64,000 nucleotides of DNA from Branchiostoma floridae (Eukaryota > Chordata > Leptocardii > Amphioxiformes > Branchiostomatidae). This document shows, in pieces, positions 25,601-40,300 of the stretch (position 1 is its first letter; each line of letters begins with the position of its first letter). Location of the stretch: the NCBI RefSeq assembly GCF_000003815.2, contig NC_049989.1, forward strand, positions 16,746,287-16,810,286, read 5' to 3'. The translations under genes and the position numbers were made by a program. The notes under the pieces are model-generated. The model did no database searches. It saw only the letters and a list, made by a program, of their open reading frames with translations, and was not told the DNA's origin.

Positions 25601-28600
25601 GAATGTCATATGAATGAGGTTCCCACTTTACCACAGACTTGTAGTATTTCATATCATAAATACAAATAAGTTCCTTATTTGCATACTAGATTTTTAATCG
25701 ATTTTCCTGCCAAAGATGCATCAAGATAGAACCTCTTTGGTTACATATGTCACAAGTTTAAAAGTCATAGTAAGTTTTGTTTTAACATACGTGGACATGT
25801 TGGGGCGGTGCCATCCCATGTGGCGGTAGCTTGACATGTTAGTGAAGAACGTCCTACAAGTTCGTATCCAGAATTACACGTGAACTGCAGAACGTCTTGG
25901 TAGAAATTGGACCCAGTTTTCGCACCGTTTGTAGGGGCTGGTAGCAGCGGGCACTCCACCGCTGGAAAATATATAACAAAGAACACAATTAGAAATCCTT
26001 AGAAGTCTCTTCGACAAAAAACACATTCAAATACTGTAAAGGGGTCATGAGACACAGCAGTGAACAGTGCAACAGCCTCAACTGTAATTTTTCGTCAGGA
26101 ACTGCCCCCCCCCCCAATTATAGGACAAAAAATATAATTATTTTATTTTACGACGTCATTTTAAAGTCATCGATGTTGCTATTTTCAAAGTCGTATGAAA
26201 TATTAAACTTCTGTTATCTGCACTTGTTGCTACATTTTTGGTATCATATCTTGACGTTTTTAAGGAATACCCCTTTTCCATGGTTCCAACCAGTATAGTC
26301 AAATGTATGACGTCATAATTACGTCATGGAAGCGTCAAATTTCTGTAAATCTTCAGATATTATGTCTACATCATTCACTGAAAATCTGATGGCCACATGA
26401 TAAGTTGTTACAAGAGTGAAAAATAGCGGGTCTCACCCCCACCACCACCCCCTCCCCAAACCCCGTTCAGGTAACGTTATGATAAAAAAAAGCCCGGTCT
26501 GAATAGCGTTAATACCTACGTGAACATGTTGGGACGGTGCCATCCCATGTGGCGTCAGCTTGACATGTTAATGAAGAACGTCCTACAAGTTCGTATCCAG
26601 AATTACACGTGAACTGGACCACGTCTTGGTAGAAATTCGATCCAGTCATCGCACCGTTTGTAGGGGCTGTCAGAAGCGGGCACTGCACAGCTGAAACATA
26701 ATAAGTATATAACATCTTAGTACTAGACTGACATGAAATAAAAGTAGTCTTACTGCCGTAGAGGCTGAATTGTGCAGCTTTTTAATCACAACAGCGGCTT
26801 TTTATGCAAACACAAATTATAAGTAAAGTTTTGCAACAAGTACATGTACACGAGTTACTGCTAGATACATACATCTGAGTTTAAGCGCTCCCAGTGCCAT
26901 ATGGGCACGATAGGCCGGGCACCACAGGTCGACCGGGAGTGCTCCTTACCCCACTCAATACATATTTATTAAATACAAACTATGTCACATCTAAAAATTA
27001 TTCAAACTATTTACACGGAATATATTACATTGTACAAACACTGCCAGGTCTCCACTGCCAACAATACTTAAGGGTACAGACAGCCTTTGAAGCACAGTTA
27101 AGTGTTACTTATAGTGCGTTCGGAATGTTCAAAATTGAACGGACAATCACAAGCATTTCCAAGCACGACGTGACTTAGTCACCATGACTAACAGATGCAA
27201 TACCTTACCTCCACAAGTGGGGGCGCTGTTGCTCCACGTGCCGTCTGCTTGGCAAGTGGTACTTGCAGCACCTGTCATGTCGTACCCGGAGTTACAGGTG
27301 AACTGCACGACATCCTGATAGTTGTTAGTACCACTCATGCCACCGTTGTCTGGAGCTGTTTGCACCGGGCATTGTACAACTAAAGCGAAATTGGAAACGA
27401 CAGAGATATTAGCAAATGGTTTTGTAGAGTACATGAAATACATATGAGAATGAACATCAAATTTAACGTAAATCCTTGTATCAATTACTAACATTCCCAC
27501 TATGCTGCTGCATAAACGGCAAAATGGCTATTAGTGTTATAGACCAGGTTTGTACAGGCAGCTTATACAGTACTGCATATATGACCCCGTCGCCTATTTT
27601 TTGTAAGTGTTGTCAGATGTTCTTTCAATGCCCTCTTGCTGTAGATGATCTCAAACACTACCTAATATGCTTTTCCTTGTTTATCTTGTTTGCTTCCTCA
27701 CAGAGAATTTATCTTAGAGGAAGAAAATTATTCTGTCCCCAAGAAACTTAGAAAACTTCTAGAATTTTTTTCTTGCATTATACGAAAAAATGTGGAAGAT
27801 TTCGCTTAAATCTCTAGAAATGTTTTTGTAGTTTCACGTTTTGCTTGAATTGTTTTCTACATTTTCCTGCAAGAATATTTTTCTTTATATAAGAATTGTC
27901 CATGGGATAAGCAACATAAGAAAAAAATCATTTTGGCAGTGAACATGGTACTACCTTTTACCTTAATTTTTCAAGGCACGTGTAAGGCCGACGGTAGGTA
28001 GTCATTTGCACATGACTTTAGTGGAAAACAGAATCTATATGTTTCTTTCTCAAGGACACATAATAGGGCACTGTATAGGGACTATATAAATCAGTACCTA
28101 TAATTTCTTAGTTAACGTGGCATCGACCTAGCTGTCTACCCACGAGTAATGGGTGAGTGTGCATATATGGTTCTCAGTCCCATACACAAGTCCAATTTAA
28201 AACTGCTTTATGTCTTAAGAATATGTTAATGTCTATACATCATACTTAAGCATGTTGGTGCAGTTCCGGTCCAAGTCCCGTCAGCCTGACAGCTTAGTGC
28301 AGAAGTGCCCACCATGTGGTAACCCGTGTTACACGTGAAGGTGGCCACGTCTCCGTAGGAGTTCCCGCCGCTCACGCCGCCGTTCGTTGGGGAGCTTTGT
28401 GCTGAGCACTGTACGACTGTTTCAAGGTATGAAAATGACAATCATGTTTACTAAGGTTCCAGGTAGTAAGATGCGCAACGTAACATTTGCAACTGCGCAT
28501 GCACATAACATGTAAATGGTCAGACGTTTCATGCAGTTGAGTCCAATGCCTTAGGCCATTGTCCTATGTGCCGGATAGCTATTTTCTTGAGGAGCCGCAT

Positions 28601-31299
28601 TTGCTCCCTAATGCAAACAAAAATTTCTCCAAGTCAATGCATGGAAAGTTAAGTCAGAAGAGATTCGGCCAATAATAGCTCAATGCAGCTAGCTTTGGTG
28701 TCTGCAAAGAATAAACCAATTCTAGCTTCCCAATTCTTTTAGATTTTTTTTTCGCGAATAACATCTATAATATATCACTCAAGATTACGCAAAGAGGTGG
28801 ACTCTAAATGTTAAGATTTCATAAAACAAACATCGCATTTCGTACTTGTGCATGTTGAGGGGCTCCCGTTCCAAGTTAGGTCTGACTGACAGGTAAGTGT
28901 AGATGAGCCCGCCATGTTGTACCCTGTGTTACACGTGAAGGTGATTGTGTCCCCGAAGGAGTAGGTTCCAGTCACACCACCGTTGGTAGGAGATGTTGGT
29001 GCGGGACACTGTCCAACTGTTTATGGATAATAATACTTCTCATTTTGACTTTACCATGATAATTAATGGGGACAATACAAGTAATGTAAACCATCTATAA
29101 TGTTGCCATTAAACTCAGCATAACACAAAAATGTTACTAAATGCTATATGGATAATGATCTTTACCACCTCTCCCACCAATGTGAGTCATAACAATGTAA
29201 CATAGACATAGACATACACTAAAACAAAACATTGAAATCCTAAATAATTAGATCGAATTACAAATGACATCAATAAAATAAAACGACCAATTATACATAA
29301 GCGATCAATATGTAAGTGCAGCTACAAAATCTTTTATATACTAAAATTAAATGTACAACTTCCTAAACAAAAGTGAAATAATAAAACCTGACAAGGACAT
29401 GGACTTAAAAACATTATTTCAAATAAATAAATAAATCAGAAGAAACTGAAACAGTGCAAGGATTAGACCTCGCATTTAGTTACGTCAAAAAAATTGAATT
29501 GCACATAGATATATCAACGTTATTTTGACCTGTTAAAATACTGATTATTTGTATCTTATTGTGATAAACGGTAACGCTGTAAATATTTACTTGTACAGGT
29601 TGGTGAAGTTCCATCCCAAGTGGTGTCCACCTGACAGGTAAGTGTCGCTGAGCCAGACAGGCTGTAACCTGAGTCACACGTGAAGGTGGCCACGTCTCCG
29701 TAGGAGTTCCCGCCGCTCACGCCACCGTTTGTTGGGGCTGTCAGTACGGGGCACTGGACAGCTGTATGGCGGCATGGAGTAAAACAGATATTTTATGCCA
29801 TAACAGCACTAGTAGTTGTAGTTAGAATAAAGGACGAATTAGATGAGATACTGTAAATGCATTTAAGTTGCGGGGATTTATTTTTGAGGTAGCGGGAAAA
29901 AGGACTTTTCGCGCTGGTTTTAAGTTCGCGGCAACACCGTAGACTACAGTCTAATACCATAATACAAACATGTTTGCGGTGAATTTAAGTTCGCAGTGAA
30001 GTGGTCAACGTGAAAACCTCGAACATTAATCCATCCTGAACATTTCTGCATTTACAGTATGGTGAAGGTATGTAACATTTGTCAGCAAGGAACACAATGT
30101 TCCTTTACATGTCTAACAAAGTACTGCGCCGTTTTTGTTACTCAAGCACATTTACTCACGCACAAAATTCTATATTTATCAATATGGTGACCAGTCCCAC
30201 AGTTCTGTCCTGCCACTTGATACAATATGTATAATACGAACACCAGAGGGACTTTGCTAGTTTACAAGTAACCACGGTGACAGCCGTCTTGAGCGGCTGT
30301 TCGTTTTACATCTTTGCAGAAGAAGAAGAGATAACGAAGCAAATGTGATGTGTATTTCATCTAATAGTGAAGAAACAAAAATTACCCATGCATGTTGGGG
30401 GGCTCCCATTCCAAGTTAGGTCTGACTGACACGTAAGTGTAGAAGAGCCCGCCATGTTGTATCCTGTGTTACACGTGAATGTGATCGTGTCTCCCAGAGA
30501 GTTGGTTCCGGACACAAAACCGTTTGTTGGAGATGATGGAGCTGGACACTGTCCCGCTGTATCCAAGTACAGATACAAGATATTATGATAAAGAAGAAAA
30601 AGAAGAAAAAAAATACCTGTTAGCTTATTCGTTGTTGTTTCAAGATAATTGCTATCACAACAAAGATTTAACACCAGTTACGAGTACATCAAACAACGGT
30701 ACATACACTAAACCTTTACGCACATGAACTTTCTTATCACACACCTAAAAAGACCTGCCGTGTGTAAGTAAGTAAAGGCACTCGTCGGTCTCGCAGGACC
30801 ATGAGTAGTACTGCATATAAATTCTACACAATGTGTGTGTAGTGTGTACCGTGTGTACTTTCTGCTTAAAACCGTCTACACACACACACATACACAAACA
30901 CACACACACACACACACATACATACACAAAAAAGCTATATCTCCATTTTGACAGGGATACAGGGAGGGAGAGAGAATCTCATTCACCTGTACAAGTTGGT
31001 GAAGCACCATTCCAAGTGGTGTCCGCCTGACAGGTAAGTGTTGCTGAGCCCGACAGGCTGTAACCTGAGTCACACGTGAAGGTGGCCACGTCTCCGTAGG
31101 AGTTCCCGCCGCTCACGCCACCGTTTGTTGGGGCTGTCAGTACGGGACACTGGACAGCTGTATGATGGCATGGAGTAAAACAGACATTTTGTCATGGCAA
31201 CACTCTTTTTCTTTTCCCCCGACCTCTTTCTCTCTCTTGTCACTCTCTTCTCTCTAACAGGTATGGAATATATATATATATATATAATATACATGTATG

Positions 31300-31339
<40 letters not shown>

Positions 31340-34300
31340 GCCAAACCCAGGAATAATGAGCACAACTCAGATTTCGAAGCATAGATATCAAGCATTAAGT
31401 CTTTTATGAATGTGTACAAAAATTCAAATTATTCTGATCATTACTTTGCAGGAGACACCCAGTAACGTTATGTAAGGGAGAAGGAAAAAAACGCGGATAA
31501 TCGAGCTGTGACCTGAGGTGTGCGGGTCAACTTGCGCTTGTGGAAGTCAAATACCCACTTCTTTCTACTTGAAATAGAAAGAGAATTATAATCAAACATT
31601 TTTACAATGTCAAAGAGTTTACAGCATGGGGAAATCGGCCCCATGTCTAATTACAGTTCATCCTTGTTTTACTCGTCATTTACCTACTGATGTCCAACAA
31701 AAAGAAATGCCTGGTAAATAATATTTTGACGTATAGAGGGTATTGATAAAGGGCTTCATACTATGAAGTTGTGCCTCAAAATTTGAGTTGTGCCTATTAT
31801 TTCTGGGTGGGGAGAGAACTTATTAATCACCCCCTCGCATATATTGTATTGCTCTTTGGATTATTTGGGTTACTAGATAAGAAACAAACTAATGGTCAAA
31901 CATAAAATCATTTATTATATAATATATCTCTGGACCTAGCTAAATCTTAATCATATTCTTACAAAATGTACTGATTCTAATTAAGCTTGGCGGTTTTGCT
32001 AGTATAGATCTCACCTGTACATGTTGGTGAGGTCCCACTCCAGGACAAGTCCGCCTGACATGTTCGTGTAGAACCGCCAACTAGGTTGTATCCTGAGTTA
32101 CACGTGAAGGTGGCCACGTCTCCGAGGGAGTTGGAACCGCTCACCGCACCGTTTGTAGGGGGTGTCAGTGTGGGACACAGTCCAGCTAAGTATAGATATT
32201 TAGATTTAGCTACGAACTACATACCGGTTATAAAATATATTCATAATCAGAAATGTTAAGCAATTGTCTCGAAGGACTGCATCAAACTTGTGCTATACAT
32301 TCACATAGAGGGTGCGCACAATGAAGTAAGATAACAATCCAAAAATTACCATGCCCTATAGCCATATAAGATGAAAACTAAAGTGGTCAAAGCAGTACTG
32401 ATGTGGTGTCTCCTTAGAAATTTTAATTCTTATATTCCATTTTTAAACCATTGTAAGGAATAACCTCTTAATCTTCGTTTGGTGCAGTAACTGTGGTATT
32501 TTAGTATTCAAAAATGTGTCTTTACCGCCAATCTCGGCAAACCTCTTCTCCAAAACATGATATTCTAAAACAGACATGAAATAAACTTACTTTGAACAAT
32601 AAAAGCAAAGAACTGCAACATTAGGCTTTTTAGATTTTTTTTTATCTTATTATACCGGTACCTGCACAAGTTGGCGAAGCTCCATCCCAAGTGGTGTCCG
32701 CCTGACAGGTAAGTGTCGCTGAGCCAGACAGGCTGTAACCTGAGTCACACGTGAAGGTGGCCACGTCTCCGTAGGAGTTCCCGCCGCTCACGCCGCCGTT
32801 TGTTGGGGCTGTCAGTACGGGACACTGGACAGCTATAAGGCGGCATGATATGGAGTTTAATTAATATTATCATATAGCCAGGCGCCTCGGACAAATTGGC
32901 CAATCAGAAGGCCCCGTTTCACGTTGTTCATGACGCCGTAACAAATAGATTTCGGCCAGGCTGGTGTGTATCGCTCCTCTGATTGGTCAGAATGAATCGA
33001 CACCGGCACCAGTGTCGATTAATTTTAACCAATCAGAAGGAGCGATACACACAAGAAAGTAAGGTATATGTAGGCATTGGCCAATCAAAAGGAACGAAAC
33101 ATATGCCAGAGCAGAGGGAATAAGTACAGACTACAAGGGCTGACCATATGTTTTTGGACAAAATTACTGATCCTGAATTCAAATCAGCATCCAAGATCTC
33201 ACCTGTACATGTTGGTGAGCTTCCACTCCAAGACAAGTCCGCCTGACATGTTCGTGTAGAACCGCCAACTAGGTTGTATCCTGAGTCACACGTGAAGGTG
33301 GCCACGTCTCCGAGGGAGTTGGAACCACTCACGGCGCCGTTTGTAGGGGATGTCAGTGTGGGACATAGTCCAGCTAAATAAAGATGCATAGATTTTGTTA
33401 CGAACTAGATTCTAAAACTCAATGTTGCAATATATGCTCATGGTACGCTTACACAATAGCCGCTTCAGAAATTATCAAATCTCTAATTCCACTGAAATAA
33501 ATATTCAATTATCTACAGCTATTCTGTAATGGTGTTACTATTGACTTTGACCACTTGCCTTGTAGCTTCTCACCTTTGAATCTTGTAAGAAATGACCACT
33601 GTATGTTAGCTTGCTGAAAATAACTGTGATATTTAACCCTATTCAGACTGGGCTTTTTTGGTCATCCCTGGACGGGGGATTGGTCTTTTGAGGCCCTCCA
33701 CTTCTAAGTCTTATAACTCTAACACGACGTGCCGTAAGGCCACCACAGGACATAGTTTCGACATAATATCTGATAGGTATTTAACCTTTGAAGTTACGAT
33801 GACTTAAGATGACGTAAAAATGACGTCATCAATTTCATTATATTGGCCGTACCCATGAAAATAGTGTATTCTCAGAAAACTGCTACAAAAATGTAACAAC
33901 AAGTGCAGATAACAGAATGATAAAATGACGTCATGCACATCTAACACACGAGTTGGGCTCCGCCATATTATATCCACCACCTTGAATTTTTAAAAAATAT
34001 TTTTTTTGCAACAAATAATCACAAAGGGCAATTGAAATAGACTAAATTCATTAATTTAGATGGTTTTTGATGAAAAAATACCAGGTAGTTACAAATTTTA
34101 ATGGATAATTAGCCTGTTATTCTTGGTCTGGTCATACGGTCAGCCATGTTAAATTTTGGACTGATGACATCCTGAAATTAGCATAGTTTATGCATATATA
34201 ATTATGAAAGATATGCTAAATAATATAAGATTTTATTTATGTAACAAAATAGCAGTAATATAGCAAATAAATGTGAAAAATACATTGTTAGAACCAAAAA

Positions 34301-37300
34301 TAGTGATTTTTGGCAAAACTGCCTGTCAACAAACGGTTACCATGGCAACACGAAAAAATGGAAAATTTGTCAAACTTGCTAAAACTGTTGCGAACAATAT
34401 TTTGAGAAAAGTCACAACATTTGGTGGCTCTAGCGTAAGTTGTTCTGGCGTTATAGGACATCAAAGTTGCCACAGGCCTCAAGAGCCCCCCCCCCGTCTG
34501 AATAGGGTTAAAACATTAAAATATACATGTATGCTGCTTTCAAGAATATTAATCAACCAATACTTCACGACATGATATTCTGCCTTAACATTCAGTTGTA
34601 ATCCATTTTACCTGCACATGTTGGTGAAGCTCCATCCCAAGTGGTGTCCGCCTGACAGGTAAGTGTAGCAGAGCCAGACAGGCTGTAACCTGAGTCACAC
34701 GTGAAGGTGGCCACGTCTCCGTAGGAGTTCCCGCCGCTCACGCCGCCGTTTGTAGGGGCTGTCAGTACGGGACACTGGACAGCTGTATGATGACATGGAG
34801 TGCCAACAATATTTAATTATCATGCTAAAACATAAAACACGTTTTTTTGTATAATCGGGGGATTTTCGTTAGACATTTTACATATCAATATTTTTTCTTC
34901 TAATAGTTTACTTATGTTATTCTACTAATTTTTTCCACCTTATATATCTAACCTGTACATGTTGGTGAGCTTCCACTCCAAGACAAGTCCGCCTGACATG
35001 TTCGTGTAGAATCGCCAACTAGGTTGTATCCTGAGTTACACGTGAAGGTGGCCACGTCTCCGAGGGAGTTGGAACCGCTCACCGCACCGTTTGTAGGGGG
35101 TGTCAGTGTGGGACACAGTCCAGCTAAGTATAGATATCCAGGTTTAGCTTCGAACAATGATTTTGCAATACATGCTCATTGTGAACCTGAACATGCAATA
35201 GCCACTTCAGAAATTATCAAATCCCTTATTCCACTGAAATGAATATTTGAGTATCTAAGGCTATTCCATAATGTTGTTACTTTTGTCATTGTGCGCTTGC
35301 CTTAACACTTTTCACCATTGAATTTTGTCAAAAAGGACCACTGCATTTTTACTTGCTGAAAATAACTGTAATGTTAAAAAGATTTTAAATGTATGATGCG
35401 TCAAAAAGCATTCATAAACCACTACATTCGGACATGCAATTTTACCTTAACATTCAGTTTTAATCCATTTTACCTGCACAAGTTGGTGAAGCTCCATTCC
35501 AAGTGGTGTCCGCCTGACAGGTAAGTGTCGCTGAGCCAGACAGGCTGAAACCTGAGTCACACGTGAAGGTGGCCACGTCTCCGTAGGATTTCCCGCCGCT
35601 CACGCCGCCGTTTGTTGGGGCTGTCAGTACGGGACACTGGACAGCTGTATGATGGCATGGAGTGACAACAATATTAAATGATCATGCTAAATTATGCAAC
35701 ACGTTTTATTATGAAATAGGGGAATTTTCGTTAGACATTTCTCATATCGATATTTTTTCTGCGCATAACCTAATTTTGTTCTACTAATGTTTTTTTCGAC
35801 CTTATATATCTCACCTGTACATGTTGGTGAGCTTCCACTCCAAGACAAGTCCGCCTGACATGTTCGTGTAGAATCGCCAACTAGGTTGTATCCTGAGTTA
35901 CACGTGAAGGTGGCCACGTCTCCGAGGGAGTTGGAACCGCTCACCGCACCGTTTGTAGGGGGTGTCAGTGTGGGACACAGTCCAGCTAAGTATAGATATC
36001 CAAGTTTAGCTTCAAACTATGATTTTGAAATACATGCTCATTTTGAACCTGAACATGCAATAGCCACTTCAGAAATTATCAAATCCCTTATTCCACTGAA
36101 ATAGATATTTGATTATCTAAGGCTATTCCATAATGTTGTTACTTTTGTCATTGTGCGCTTGCCTTAAAACTTTTCACCATTGAATTTTGTCAAAAAGGAC
36201 CACTGCATTTTTACTTCCTGATAATAACTGTAATGTTAAAAAGATTTTAAATGTATGATGCGTCAAAAAGCATTCATAAACCACTACTTTACGACATGCA
36301 ATTTTACCTTAACATTCAGTTTTAATCCATTTTACCTGCACAAGTTGGTGAAACTCCATCCCAAGTGGTGTCCGCCTGACAGGTAAGTGTCGCTGAGCCA
36401 GACAGGCTGTAACCTGAGTCACACGTGAAGGTGGCCACGTCTCCGTAGGAGTTCCCGCCGCTCACGCCACCGTTTGTTGGGGCTGTCAGTACGGGACACT
36501 GGACAGCTGTATGATGGCATGGAGTGACAACATTATTTAATGATTATCCTAAAACATAAAACACGTGTTATCATGACATACCAGACAACCTGAAAAGAGA
36601 TTTCTTCCGAGCGATAGTTGAATCTATACTATTGTATGGCTCACCAGCTTGGACATTAACTAGGAAGCTAGAAAGCAAGCTAGATGGTACTTACACACGT
36701 ATGCTGAAGGCCGTGCTTAACAAGTCATGAAAACAACATCCTACCAAAGAACAGTAACTGTTGTATGCAATATTTCTGCCATATCAACCATCATCAGGGA
36801 GCGTATGACCAGATTTGCCAGCCATTGTTTTAGAAACAAAGCAGAGCTTGCTAGTGAACTCATAATGTGGAAGCCAGCACACGGATTTACACATGCAGGG
36901 CGACCAAGACTAACCTACATAAACCAACTTGCTCGTGATGTGGGGTTACGAGCCGAGGACTTAAAGAACGTTATAGGGAACATAGACGCATGGAAGGAGA
37001 GGGTTGACTTGGTACGGGCAAGCAGTCCGCGATGATGATGATGATGATCATGTAATAGGGTGGTTTCGTTAGACATTTTACATACAAATATTTTTCTGCT
37101 CATAATCTACTGATGATATTCTACTGATGATTTTTCGCCCTTATAGATCTCACCTGTACATGTTGGTGAGCTTCCACTCCAGGACAGGTCTGTCTGACAT
37201 GTTCGTGTAGAACCGCCCACTAGGTTGTAACCTGAGTCACACGTGAAGGTGGCCACGTCTCCGAGGGAGTTGGAACCGCTCACCGCACCGTTTGTAGGGG

Positions 37301-40300
37301 GTGTCAGTGTGGGACACAATCCAGCTAGATATAGATATTCAGATTTTGTTACAAGCAAGACCTCGGATATCAGATCCATTTAGAAATGTTCAGCAATTAT
37401 CGCGAAAGACTGCATCAGAATTACGCTATGCATTCCTATAATGGACCCTAGATTGGAAAAACAGATTTGAAAATACATATATCTATATAATCGTATAATT
37501 GCTTTTATTATTACCTCCATTAAATGTCATGGATGTTATATTATTTTTTTACTAGCGTTTGTGTGTCTGTTTTCTGACAACAATAACAGCTGGGTGGATT
37601 GGATTCATGCTCAATGGATATGTGGACTAGTTGGTAGGGTGTGACGAAAGCTGGCAGTGATTAGATGTTGGGCTCCCTAGCGGCTTCCCTTGGTAGTGCA
37701 GTGGAACTTCCGATTTTGCTATCTCTAAACAAGCAATGGTCACAATTATAGGGCGTTAGATAGTTCTGGTGCTCAGGACGAAGTGACATAAGTTTGGGGC
37801 CCCTAGCGACTAGGTTTGGGATAGTGGGGGCATTTTTGTCAAAAAAATTATGAAGAAAAAAACTCAAGAAAGATACAACGGATTTGGATGATTTTTTGGT
37901 TTGTAGGTACCTTAGACAATGCTGTACAAAAATATTTATTATGCAAAATTAGAGTACCTTTGCATAATTAATGAGGATATTCTCTCATAGCAGTTTTTCC
38001 ATGTATCTCACGTCCCAAGCATGATATGGTCTTGACATTTAGGTGGTAGACAGCTTTTAGCATCATGACATACTTGACATAGTTCCACCCCCCTAATATT
38101 AAGTTTTAGAACTGCAGGAGTATTTTTGTCAAGACCTTCATAAGGGGATAAATGTAGAAAGGAACAATGGATTGCCATCATTTTAGACATGCAGGTAGTT
38201 TAGGCAAAGACGTTCATAATCATATGCATGTTATACAAATGATGACCTTATTTGCACAATCAATTATAAAATTCAAATTATTTCAATAACTGGACTTCAA
38301 TAAATCTAACACATGTGAAGTATGACAGGTGGCCCACACAGATAGCAACTATGTAAGTGATGAACTGATTTGCATAATATATGCAACAATTGCAAAAATG
38401 CCTTTCGATTTTATACTAGTGACATGTATACGTTAGTTAGTGTTGAACATCACCATGCATAAATCATGTAAGTCATTTGCATAAAATCTACAAAGGCTCT
38501 TTTTTAATTTTATTTTACCTGCACACGTTGGTGAAACTCCATCCCAAGTGGTGTCCGCCTGACAGGTAAGTGTAGCAGAGCCAGACAGGCTGTAACCTGA
38601 GTCACACGTGAAGGTGGCCACGTCTCCGTAGGAGTTCCCGCCGCTCACGCCGCCGTTTGTAGGGGCTGTCAGTACGGGACACTGGACAGCTGTATGATGA
38701 CATGGAGTGTAAGTCATATTCATTTATCATGCTTATACATAAAACATGTTTCATTATGAAGCACATACACTGTGCAACACATTTTGTCGACCTGAAGGCG
38801 ATTTTCGTTAGAAATTTTAGATACCAAATATTTTCTGGTCAAAACTACATATCTTAATTTTTATCGACCTCCATATATCTCACCTGTACATGTTGGTGAG
38901 CTTCCACTCCAAGTCAAGTCCGTCTGACATGTTCGTGTAGAACCGCCAACTAGGTTGTATCCTGAGTTACACGTGAAGGTGGCCACGTCTCCGAGGGAGT
39001 TGGAACCACTCACGGCACCGTTTGTAGGGGGTGTCAGTGTGGGACACAGTCCAGCTAGATAAAGATGCTCAAATTATGTTACGCAACAACAGACTTGAGA
39101 GCAAAAACGTCCAGAAATCTTGAGTTTTCATCTGCAAGAACCGTATGAAAATTTCGCTACACATTTTTTTGCTAGGTACGCACAATAATAACTTTAGAAT
39201 TATCAAATCCGTTAATCAAATAACACTAAATATTAAATATTAAATAATATTAAAACTATGTTTCAATGGTGTTACTTTTGCTTCTCATCTGAAAGCTTTT
39301 AACCATTAAACTTTACAAGAAATAGTTTTTGCACTCTTGCCAGATGGCACCAACAAATGCACAAATGCGAAGTACGTTATTCAACCATTCACTTTACATA
39401 CTAGCATTCTATTAGTTGAATGACGCTTACAAATAAGTATCATATTGCAGTATTTAGTTTGATTCAATTTACCTGCACACGTTGGTGAAGCTCCATTCCA
39501 AGTGGTGTCCGCCTGACAGGTAAGTGTAGCAGAGCCAGACAGGCTGTAACCTGAGTCACACGTGAAGGTGGCCACGTCTCCGTAGGAGTTCCCGCCGCTC
39601 ACGCCGCCGTTTGTTGGGGCTGTCAGTACGGGACACTGGACAGCTGTATGATGGCATGGAGTGCAAGTAATTGTCAGGAGGCGCGATACTGATGTGGGAA
39701 CCGGCAGTCGGAAACCACCTATTGGTTACTCAGCAGATAGGTTGCACAAACGGACAGAACAGTCCACTTTTACTTTGACAGTGTTGGCGCGATTCTCTGA
39801 ATACCTAGTACAGGAATGCGTTTCTACAATGATATTAGGCAGTAGGCTGCATGGAGAAATTAATTGATGCAAACAAAAAGGGAGCCTGTAACTATAAGTA
39901 TTTTGTGTCTTCACAGTAGCAATCACCTAAAATGCCATTTTAATTACATTGATACAATGTATAGCACACACATATGTACGTTGCAAGAATGAGTAGCTAT
40001 AGGCTGCGTGAACAGAAGGCAGAGGGAACAAGAAAGCTTCTGAAAAAAGCTGGCTGGTGCGTATTTTGGAAGAAGCCTGGATGTTAAACAAAATCACATG
40101 AAATAAAGAGTTTTTAAACATCGAATTACTGAATTGGTCTGCCTTATATTAAAAAAAAATATTACCTGATATTTGTCTAACAAAGAAAAAAAAATTGTAT
40201 TAAGTTGGGACCGAACTCACGGCTACAGAGGCAAATGCTACCTTAACCCAGTGCCGTGGGCCGCTAGGCCACGGTGACACCATTGCGTCATCGGGCGTAT

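Larger units (their letters stand above)
34612..37324 (-). repeat. Tandem A-B exon units with 862-bp period
   Basis: A-type exons end at 34612, 35474 and 36336, and B-type exons at 34953 and 35815, all spaced exactly 862 bp. The introns are near-identical too (CATGCTCATT..GAACCTGAACATGCAATAGCC). The third unit is longer by 477 bp because of the RTE-like insertion. Shows recent duplication of exon pairs. Confidence 0.9.

Noticed and set aside
40195-40290. Genuine tRNA gene
   Set aside because: A- and B-box-like motifs are present, but a seven-pair acceptor stem and a clear anticodon arm could not be drawn. The same holds for 20917-21022.
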